From contig JAHDXW010000035.1 in NCBI GenBank assembly GCA_023383015.1, forward strand, positions 1 through 39,342: a DNA stretch of 39,342 nt, written 5' to 3'. A program made the position numbers and the translations under genes. Position 1 is the stretch's first letter, and each line of letters starts with the position of its first letter. Below the pieces are notes generated by a model. That model worked only from the letters and a program-made list of their open reading frames with translations. It did not search any database and was not told the origin of the DNA. The DNA comes from Paracoccaceae bacterium (lineage in GTDB: Bacteria; Pseudomonadota; Alphaproteobacteria; Rhodobacterales; Rhodobacteraceae). Shown in pieces: positions 1 to 5,347 of this stretch.

Positions 1-993
<993 letters not shown>

Positions 994-1002
994 GGGGGGC
1001 GG

Positions 1003-1025
1003 AACGGTGTTGAAACCATACCGTT
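1003..1025. promoter_or_regulatory. Inverted repeat upstream of brnT, candidate autoregulatory operator
   Basis: AACGGT (1003-1008) and ACCGTT (1020-1025) are perfect 6-bp arms separated by 11 bp, ending 18 bp before the brnT ATG. BrnTA operons are known to be autoregulated through the DNA-binding antitoxin, so this is a reasonable operator. A TTGAAA at 1010-1015 could be a -35 box inside it. Role inferred from position only. Confidence 0.4.
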
Positions 1026-1043
1026 TCACCCCCATTCTCCACC

Positions 1044-1316
1044 ATGCCGTTCGAATACGACCCGGGCAAGGGCGCTGCGAACCTTGCCAGGCATGGTATC
1101 GACTTCGACGCGGTGCAGGCGCTCCGGGCCGATCCGGACCGTGTGGAGGAGCCGGCGCGGACGCGCGGCGAGCCGCGCTGGGCGCTGATCGGCCGGATCG
1201 GCGCGCGGCACTGGATGGCGATCTTCACCCGGCGGGGCGAGCGCATCCGGCTGATCTCTGCCCGCCGCTCGCGCAAGGAGGAAGTGGATGTCTACCGGTC
1301 CCCGGGTTTCCGCTGA
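1044..1316 (+). CDS. brnT: BrnT family type II toxin
   Basis: Predicted RNase toxin of the BrnT/BrnA type II toxin-antitoxin family (RelE-like fold), which cleaves RNA when not bound by BrnA. The 90-residue length is normal. Family features seen are the N-terminal FEYDPGKGAANLARHGIDF segment (W/F-D-x-x-K-x-x-x-N-x-x-K/R-H-G-I pattern), the central RWALIGRIGARHWMAIFTRRG strands, and the C-terminal IRLISARRSRKEE, where the ISARxxxxxE block is characteristic. The ATG at 1044 has no clear ribosome binding site, so the transcript may be nearly leaderless. Its 3' end overlaps the start of brnA (1288) by 29 bp, the usual toxin-first order. It lies directly behind ettA, within a duplicated copy of the ettA tail. 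The antitoxin next to it is frameshifted, which is odd for an active toxin. Confidence 0.88.
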   Translation: MPFEYDPGKGAANLARHGIDFDAVQALRADPDRVEEPARTRGEPRWALIGRIGARHWMAIFTRRGERIRLISARRSRKEEVDVYRSPGFR

Positions 1317-1519
1317 GGCGTTCGACGCGGCCCTCGAGGCGGGCGAGGACATCACCCCACCTCGACCTCGCGCGCGCCCATCGCCCGGGACAGTCCCCCC
1401 GCCGCGTCAACGTCGACTTCCCCGCCTGGATGGTCGAGGGCCTCGACGCCCGCGCCGCGCATCTGGGGGTGACGCGGCAGGCGCTGATCAAGATGTGGAT
1501 TGCGGAGCGGCTGGAGTAG
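1288..1519 (+). pseudogene. brnA: BrnA antitoxin, interrupted by a one-base frameshift
   Basis: BrnA is the ribbon-helix-helix antitoxin and autorepressor of BrnT. The ATG at 1288 opens MSTGPRVSAEAFDAALEAGE, a typical BrnA N-terminus, but this frame runs off after the codons at 1351-1356. The rest of the family pattern (PHLDLARAHRPGQ, then RVNVDFPAWMVEGLDARA and GVTRQALIKMWIAERLE to the TAG at 1517-1519) is in another frame. Restoring one C in the CCCC run at 1355-1358 joins the two into one BrnA of about 77 residues. Both halves are otherwise well conserved, so this is either a very recent mutation or a sequencing error in a homopolymer. A true loss would leave the toxin without its partner, and the toxin may then also be silent or inactive. 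Confidence 0.8.
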
Positions 1520-1552
1520 TGGGGCGGCAAGGGACGAGTTGACCGAGGGCGG

Positions 1553-1645
1553 TTCGATGGCAAGTTCGAGGCCGACAAGGTGCGGCGGCTGGGGCCCGAG
1601 TCGGTGATGTCGAAGCGGGTGAAGTATGCGAAGTGTGTGAGGTGA
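1553..1645 (+). pseudogene. Duplicated 3' tail of ettA
   Basis: These 93 bases encode 31 codons matching the end of ettA (901-993 and just upstream), including the stop codon and the following GAGGG. The copy carries a 9-bp in-frame deletion and several substitutions, among them a Pro-to-Ser and a Phe-to-Cys change in the last 15 codons. No start codon or upstream ettA sequence precedes it. Together with the real tail it forms direct repeats bracketing the brnTA module. Fits the decayed original gene end left behind when a module inserted at the ettA 3' end, but the mechanism is inferred. Confidence 0.85.
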
Positions 1646-1651
1646 GGGCTT

Positions 1652-1714
1652 GGTCCGCTGCACCTGCTGGTTGACAGTACCGGGATCAAGGTCGAAGGCG
1701 AAGGGGAGTGGAAC
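1652..1714 (+). mobile_element. Fragment of an IS5-family transposase
   Basis: The frame starting at 1652 reads GPLHLLVDSTGIKVEGEGEW followed by N, which I recognise as an internal block of IS5-group (IS427-like) DDE transposases, where the D of LVDSTG is a catalytic acidic residue. Similarity stops abruptly at 1714; no other part of the transposase and no terminal inverted repeats are visible. A dead remnant, showing earlier insertion-sequence activity at the left edge of the accessory region. Confidence 0.7.
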
Positions 1715-1760
1715 AGCGCGGGCGCGGTGGCATCAAGGCTGTTCGAAAGACCGGCCTCTT

Positions 1761-1804
1761 CGGCAAACCGGCAAACCATCTTGCTGGCTTGTCATTTTGT
1801 CCCC
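1761..1804. repeat. GGTTTG-type repeat cluster, outlying copy
   Basis: Two adjacent GGCAAACC units (1762-1777) are followed by degenerate TTGTC-containing units up to 1804. This is the same motif family as the sites around the par genes (2771-2802, 2991-3014, 3985-4049), but lies on the far side of the Doc module. It may be a distant ParA-system site or a remnant of an earlier copy. Confidence 0.5.
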
Positions 1805-1890
1805 TGCCGCACCGCCGCGATCACATCGCCACAAATGGTTGGGAGCCCGGTGACGCACCTACAATCCGCAGATGGGATGCCCAGGCGATG

Positions 1891-2265
1891 TCAGTCTTGC
1901 GCCGTATTGGCCCGCAGCCAGTGCGTCAGGCGGCCAAACTCGAAGGCTCCGGCCTCGTGCAGGCCGCTAATGAAGGCGTAGGTGGCATCGGCATCCGCCG
2001 TGATCCGCATGCCGTTGATGGCGAGGAAGGTGTATGTCACGGCGAAAGCGGTGCGCTTATTGCCGTCGATGAACGGGTGGTTCTGGGCCAGGCTTTCCCA
2101 GAGGGCGGCCGCCTCTTCGATCAGGTCGGCATAGTAGCCGGTCTGGGGGCGGAACAGGGCTGCTTCCAGCAGTCCCCGGTCCCGCACGCCGTCAGGACCG
2201 CCGTAACGTTCAATCTGGTCAGCATGGATGGCGAGTACTTCGATGACGGTCAGATAGTCCGTCAT
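1891..2265 (-). CDS. doc: Doc/Fic family toxin (death-on-curing)
   Basis: Doc toxins are Fic-fold kinases that phosphorylate elongation factor Tu and block translation. The 124-residue protein has the diagnostic Fic motif HPFIDGNKRT near residues 63-72, supplying the catalytic His, the acidic Mg-binding residue and the anion hole. The N-terminus (LTVIEVLAIHADQIERYGG, then GVRDRGLLEAAL) matches Doc proteins closely. Its ATG (2263-2265) overlaps the antitoxin stop codon in an ATGA arrangement, so translation is probably coupled and the antitoxin is made first. The gene looks intact. Doc normally pairs with Phd, but here the partner is a ribbon-helix-helix-like protein. Pairs like this are common on plasmids and islands, where they favour retention of the element. 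Confidence 0.9.
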   Translation of the reverse strand: MTDYLTVIEVLAIHADQIERYGGPDGVRDRGLLEAALFRPQTGYYADLIEEAAALWESLAQNHPFIDGNKRTAFAVTYTFLAINGMRITADADATYAFISGLHEAGAFEFGRLTHWLRANTAQD

Positions 2266-2492
2266 TCAGCCAGCTTCTTGTAGAGCGACCCGAACTTCTC
2301 GTGGCTCGCCTGATAGGCTGCCATGACATTGGTGCGCGGCCTGCCCTGCTTGCGCTTTTCGATCAGGTCGGCGAGCGCTTCATCGACCAGCGCCTGAAGC
2401 TGGCGGCCCTCGCTCTGCGCGAGTCCACGCACGGCGGACAGAATCTCCGAATTGACCTGGGTTGCGAATTTTTCGCGGTTTTGGGACGCCAT
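2262..2492 (-). CDS. Ribbon-helix-helix-type antitoxin of the Doc module
   Basis: A 76-residue partner upstream of doc. The first 45 residues (FATQVNSEILSAVRGLA, then LVDEALADLIEKR) read as a strand followed by two helices, the pattern of a CopG/MetJ-type DNA-binding domain; the C-terminal third (AYQASHEKFGSLYKKLAE) would be the toxin-binding tail. The ATG at 2490-2492 was chosen over the upstream in-frame ATGs because GGAGG sits 8 bases before it. Expected roles are to neutralise Doc and to repress the operon. A perfect 14-bp palindrome at 2525-2538 is the likely operator. The assignment as antitoxin rests on gene order and size; it is not a recognisable Phd. Confidence 0.8.
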   Translation of the reverse strand: MASQNREKFATQVNSEILSAVRGLAQSEGRQLQALVDEALADLIEKRKQGRPRTNVMAAYQASHEKFGSLYKKLAE

Positions 2493-2518
2493 GGCGCACC
2501 TCCATTCTCTATCCTCCA

Positions 2519-2547
2519 GGCTATCATGATGCATCATGAAACGTCAA
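2519..2547 (-). promoter_or_regulatory. Candidate promoter and operator of the Doc toxin-antitoxin operon
   Basis: CATGATGCATCATG (2525-2538) is a perfect 14-bp palindrome 33 bp upstream of the antitoxin start. On the minus strand a TTGACG -35 box (2542-2547) precedes it, and the palindrome fills the 17-bp spacer before a weak -10 (ATAGCC, 2519-2524). A repressor bound here would block RNA polymerase, as expected for an autoregulated antitoxin. The -10 is poor, so the promoter call is less sure than the palindrome. Confidence 0.5.
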
Positions 2548-2604
2548 GAAGCGGTGACGGGCGTCACGCGCAACCGTCATGGGGCCATGGCAGGCCGGTC
2601 CTGG

Positions 2605-2639
2605 AAAAAGCGAGGGCGCAGCCACACGGCCGCGCCCTC
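2605..2639 (-). terminator. Rho-independent terminator of the par operon
   Basis: GAGGGCGC-A-GCC-ACAC-GGC-C-GCGCCCTC (2612-2639) forms an 11-bp stem with one mismatch and a 4-nt loop. On the minus strand it is followed by CTTTTT (complement of 2605-2610). It lies downstream of the leftward parA, ribbon-helix-helix and small ORF genes, so it most likely ends that operon. The stretch 2540-2770 holds nothing else that I can identify. Confidence 0.7.
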
Positions 2640-2770
2640 CTACACACTCAGCAGCATTCAGCTTAGCTGATCGGCCATCCACCATCAACAAGGTGCGAAA
2701 TCCTAGCCGAGACGCGCTGAAAATCCATAATCATCCCAGTCATTTTACGGCAACGCAGGCCCGCACAACC

Positions 2771-2802
2771 GACAAACCATCAAACCGGTTTGTCGGTTTG
2801 TC
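2771..2802. repeat. 32-bp near-palindrome of GGTTTG units, candidate partition site
   Basis: Two CAAACC units (2773-2778 and 2781-2786) face two GGTTTGTC units (2787-2802). The centre CAAACCGGTTTG (2781-2792) is a perfect palindrome, and the whole 32 bp is palindromic except for a 2-bp step between units. It overlaps the 3' end of the small ORF at 2780-2977 and lies just downstream of the ParA and ribbon-helix-helix genes. A parS-like site or operator is the likely role, inferred from position and symmetry. Confidence 0.6.
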
Positions 2803-2977
2803 CTTTCGCCTGGCCCTGATGGCTATCGAGTGACGAGAGCCGGTCACGAGCGGCCATCAGCAACTGCGTGGGTGATCTGGAGGTTACGCCGCTGCGGATG
2901 CCGGTGGAGATTTGCTCCTGCACTTGCGCCACGGCGCGGTGCGCCTCGGCCTCGTCCACCACGTCGATCCCCTTCAT
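2780..2977 (-). CDS. Small hypothetical protein downstream of the partition genes
   Basis: A 65-residue reading frame following the ribbon-helix-helix gene on the same strand, 48 bp downstream. It reads MKGIDVVDEAEAHRAVAQVQ..., mostly helical and charged, with no domain I recognise. The ATG at 2975-2977 is preferred over a TTG at 2995, which lies inside the 2991-3014 repeat. Its last codons run through the 2771-2802 repeat, which is unusual and could mean the frame is fortuitous. If real it would be the third gene of the par operon. Confidence 0.4.
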   Translation of the reverse strand: MKGIDVVDEAEAHRAVAQVQEQISTGIRSGVTSRSPTQLLMAARDRLSSLDSHQGQAKGQTDKPV

Positions 2978-2990
2978 TCTGATGCCCCAC

Positions 2991-3014
2991 GACAAACCGG
3001 CAAACCGGTTTGTC
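2991..3014. repeat. GGTTTG-type palindromic repeat between par genes
   Basis: Contains GACAAACC, then a perfect CAAACCGGTTTG palindrome (3001-3012) followed by TC. It lies in the gap just after the stop codon of the ribbon-helix-helix gene. It has the same consensus as 2771-2802 and 3985-4016, so one protein probably binds all three. Confidence 0.6.
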
Positions 3015-3025
3015 CCTTTGCCGCG

Positions 3026-3334
3026 TTACCGCGCGATCTCCGGTCTGCCGTACTTCTTGAACAGGTCGTTCAGCGCCTCGGCCAGCAGCTTCTGCACCGT
3101 GACCTTGCGCCCCAGCATCCGACTGCGTTCGGTGGCCAGCTCCTGCAACTCCCATTTCACCGGCTTGTCGAAATAGCCGGTCACATTGGTCTTGCCCACG
3201 CGGTCGGGCCGCGCCGCGCTGGATGTAGGTTTCGGGGCCGGAGCCGTCCGGGCCATCTCGGTCGGTGCGGGCACGTTGACTGGCGCGGGCGCGTCAGCCA
3301 GCGCGTCTGTCAGACTTTTCCCCTGCTTGCTCAT
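3026..3334 (-). CDS. Ribbon-helix-helix protein, likely ParA partner (centromere-binding)
   Basis: A 102-residue basic protein. Residues 1-45 are a flexible Ala/Pro-rich tail, and residues 50-100 (NVTGYFDKPVKWELQELA, then VTVQKLLAEALNDLFKKYG) fit a strand plus two helices, as in ribbon-helix-helix DNA-binding proteins. The order ParA then small RHH protein with a disordered N-terminal tail resembles plasmid par loci such as ParF-ParG, where the RHH protein binds the centromere and operator and its tail stimulates the ATPase. Here it follows parA with a 41-bp overlap. The GGTTTG repeats around it are its likely binding sites. Partner and DNA target are inferred; the fold is read from the sequence pattern. 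Confidence 0.75.
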   Translation of the reverse strand: MSKQGKSLTDALADAPAPVNVPAPTEMARTAPAPKPTSSAARPDRVGKTNVTGYFDKPVKWELQELATERSRMLGRKVTVQKLLAEALNDLFKKYGRPEIAR

Positions 3335-3977
3335 GGTTTGCCTTTTTGGTTTGCAACTGGCTCAGGAGTTCACGGGTGAACCGGTAAACCCGCCTCATTT
3401 CATCAGCACCTTTTCCCGCCGGCTCGGTTTCGAGCGGGGTCAGGCCGGCTACGTCCGAGTCCTGATACGATACCCGGTCGCCGATCTGCGCCGGGCAGAC
3501 GGGGAACCGCTTGGCGGTGATGAACTGCTCGGCCTGGACGTGCCGGTCGCCACACGGCCGGACTTGCGTGAGCACCACGAAGACGGGCCGGATGGCATAG
3601 ACGGTCGCGAGCTTGATCGAGGCTTCGACCCGCTCCAGGTCTTTGACCGTCGCGCGGGAGGGGACGATCACCAGATCGGATACCCTTGCGGCCTCCATCG
3701 CCCAGTCGGAGAGGCGGGCGGGCGTATCGATGAACACCATGTCGGCCCCGGCATCGCGGGCGCGGACCAGCTCTTCGTCGAGATTGGCCATGGTCATGGA
3801 GATCACCGCCGGATCGTCCGCGCCGCGCCTCTGCTTCCAGCTCCGCGCCGTGCCCTGCGGGTCCATGTCGAGAATCGCGGCCAGCTTGCCGTCCTGCGTA
3901 GCGGCCACGGCAAGGCATTCTGCGAGGGTGGTTTTACCGCTGCCGCCTTTCTGGGCGAGTAGGGAAATGACATACAT
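3294..3977 (-). CDS. parA: ParA family partition ATPase
   Basis: A Walker-type ATPase of 227 residues that would move or position plasmid DNA on the nucleoid. The deviant Walker A motif KGGSGKTT (about residues 10-17) has the signature first lysine. Also seen are ILDMDPQGTA (switch I region) and VFIDTPARLSD (Walker B). The short N-terminus without an HTH extension makes it a small ParA (type Ib-like). The start was placed at the ATG 3975-3977, since MYVISLLAQKGGSGKTT is the canonical beginning; an ORF start upstream at 4019 would run through the operator repeats. A perfect TATAAT lies at 4105-4110 on the same strand. The C-terminal coding end overlaps the next gene by 41 bp. Confidence 0.9.
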   Translation of the reverse strand: MYVISLLAQKGGSGKTTLAECLAVAATQDGKLAAILDMDPQGTARSWKQRRGADDPAVISMTMANLDEELVRARDAGADMVFIDTPARLSDWAMEAARVSDLVIVPSRATVKDLERVEASIKLATVYAIRPVFVVLTQVRPCGDRHVQAEQFITAKRFPVCPAQIGDRVSYQDSDVAGLTPLETEPAGKGADEMRRVYRFTRELLSQLQTKKANHEQAGEKSDRRAG

Positions 3978-3984
3978 GGTGAGC

Positions 3985-4049
3985 TGCCAAACCGGTTCAA
4001 AGGTTAAATGGTTTGCCAAATCGATTCTCTGGCGACCAACCGGTTTATC
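3985..4049. repeat. GGTTTG-type repeats in the parA leader, candidate operator
   Basis: The cluster contains CCAAACCGGTTC (3986-3997), ATGGTTTGCC (4008-4017 region) and ACCAACCGGTTTATC (4035-4049), all related to the sites at 2771-2802 and 2991-3014. It lies between the TATAAT at 4105-4110 and the parA start, so the binding protein could repress the operon. More degenerate copies occur inside coding sequence at 3333-3354 and 3378-3390. Confidence 0.55.
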
Positions 4050-4104
4050 ATCGAGCCATGCAACTCACATTGGAACAACAAAGGAAAAACTACTCACAGA
4101 CTAA

Positions 4105-4110
4105 ATTATA
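4105..4110 (-). promoter_or_regulatory. -10 box of the parA operon promoter
   Basis: A perfect TATAAT on the minus strand in the AT-richer region, 128 bp upstream of the parA ATG. The -35 region is weak (CGCTTG or similar at 16-17 bp). The predicted leader contains the 3985-4049 repeats. Confidence 0.45.
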
Positions 4111-4230
4111 GGGCCGGCAATTCGCACAAGCGACTTGAAGACTATCCCCGAATCTATGCACACTTTCATTCTGGCAGAATCGCCAGTCCGCGTTTTCAAC
4201 AATCTTCCACGAGGTGTCTGTGGTCTAAAC

Positions 4231-4330
4231 AAAAGAAGACCCGCCGAAGCGGGCGTCACATAAGTGAGCTGAGATAAACAAGAACACTGTAATCAAAATA
4301 TCTCAGCTTCTCTAGTTTAATGCAAGGGCA
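4231..4330 (-). ncRNA. Candidate small antisense-type RNA upstream of the HTH/replication-like gene
   Basis: Two hairpins lie in tandem on the minus strand in a gene-free stretch (4050-4393) that is clearly more AT-rich than its surroundings. First, perfect 10-bp arms at 4267-4276 (AGCTGAGATA) and 4299-4308 with a 22-nt loop. Second, CCCGC-TTCG-GCGGG (within 4238-4257) followed by a T-rich run (complement of 4231-4237), a good rho-independent terminator. A stem-loop plus terminator hairpin, transcribed opposite to and upstream of a replication-type gene, is how plasmid countertranscript RNAs look. No strong promoter is visible; TAAACT (complement of 4314-4319) is a possible -10. The terminator is solid, the RNA itself is inferred. 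Nothing else was recognised in 4050-4393. Confidence 0.4.
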
Positions 4331-4393
4331 ATCTTGCAGCGTCTTTGTGCGCCTCGATTTGACGGATTCTCTCCGATCGAAAGGGGAAAGCTT

Positions 4394-4993
4394 ATGTCCA
4401 ACGAACCATCCGGCATCAATGAACAGCTGGTCGCGGCTCACGCGCGCCTGAAAGGGCGGATTATCGAGCGCCGCACGCCGGTCGTACCCGCTATCCGCCA
4501 TGTTGACGAAGCCCGGCGCATGCGCGCGCTGCGGACCGGCCACCGTCCGGCGGCTGCGCCAGCGGAGCGTCGCGCTGCGCTGAAAGAGACGGGTGCGTTC
4601 GTGCCCGAGTTGGCCGCGCACCTGGAGGACGATCCCAATCTCTGCGACGGGGCGCGACGCTGCGCCCGGACGATTGCCGAGGAAACCTATCGCCGAAGCC
4701 GGGAGGAACGGACGCTGGCGGTGACAGTCACATACCTCGCGCGGGCGCTCGGCCGCTGCCGCCGAACGGTGCAGCGCTATCTCCGCCAGCTTGAGCGGGA
4801 AAGCCGTCGCCGCACCGCAGGGGAACGGCCAACACGGAAAGGCCTGCCGCCGATCGGAGCGGGCAGGCCGTTGCGGCGGCGGCACGGGCTGCCACAGTGG
4901 CCTCTTCGAAACGCGGCTACAGGAGCGACTGAGACAGGACTGTGCGCAGTTGGAAGGGCTTTCATTGTGACGGGCATCTTCAGCGGTCGCTGA
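4394..4993 (+). CDS. Helix-turn-helix protein, possible replication initiator of the element
   Basis: A 199-residue basic protein. Residues 100-145 (LAVTVTYLARALGRCRRTVQ, then RYLRQLERE) look like a winged or simple helix-turn-helix with a following helix. The rest is Arg-rich and helical. The ATG at 4394 was chosen because AAGGGGAAAG lies just before it; an upstream in-frame ATG at 4334 has no binding site. Position (next to a par cassette and a candidate antisense RNA, on a recombinase-bearing element) suggests replication or regulation of the element, but no known Rep family is recognised. After about residue 148 the sequence becomes a low-complexity Arg/Gly/Pro stretch, unlike the first part, which may mark a truncation or frameshift. 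Confidence 0.65.
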   Translation: MSNEPSGINEQLVAAHARLKGRIIERRTPVVPAIRHVDEARRMRALRTGHRPAAAPAERRAALKETGAFVPELAAHLEDDPNLCDGARRCARTIAEETYRRSREERTLAVTVTYLARALGRCRRTVQRYLRQLERESRRRTAGERPTRKGLPPIGAGRPLRRRHGLPQWPLRNAATGATETGLCAVGRAFIVTGIFSGR

Positions 4994-5098
4994 AAACGGC
5001 TCAAACACTGAAACCTTTGACTGTCGAGGGCTGTCTCTTCCCAAGAGTGACCAGCCTGTGGGCAATCACTCCGGCGCGCGGCCCGGCAGGGTCAGGGC

Positions 5099-5347
5099 AT
5101 GCGCACCGATCTCTACAGCCTTGGTCCGACGACAAAAGCAGGCGATTGCCTGCGCGTTGGCGATGACTTTCCGGCGGAGATACCGGTCACGGATGCGGAG
5201 CTTGATGTGATCGAGGCCTTCCTGGGTGCGCAGCTGCGGGCGCTCATGGACGGCAGAAGGGGAGAGGGCGCGAATACCGGCTTAAACACTTGTCATAATC
5301 ACGCTAAACTAAAGCGTCCCGCGAAAAGCCGCACCAGCCGAAAGTGA
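5099..5347 (+). CDS. Small conserved-looking protein upstream of the recombinase
   Basis: An 82-residue reading frame. Residues 24-52 (AEIPVTDAELDVIEAFLGAQ, then LRALMDG) form a plausible acidic helix; the C-terminus is basic and irregular. I have the impression of similar small ORFs upstream of serine recombinases in Rhodobacterales but cannot verify it. The stop codon overlaps the recombinase GTG start (GTGA at 5344-5347), so the two are likely co-transcribed and translationally coupled. A role as a recombination accessory factor (directionality factor) is possible from position only. Confidence 0.55.
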   Translation: MRTDLYSLGPTTKAGDCLRVGDDFPAEIPVTDAELDVIEAFLGAQLRALMDGRRGEGANTGLNTCHNHAKLKRPAKSRTSRK

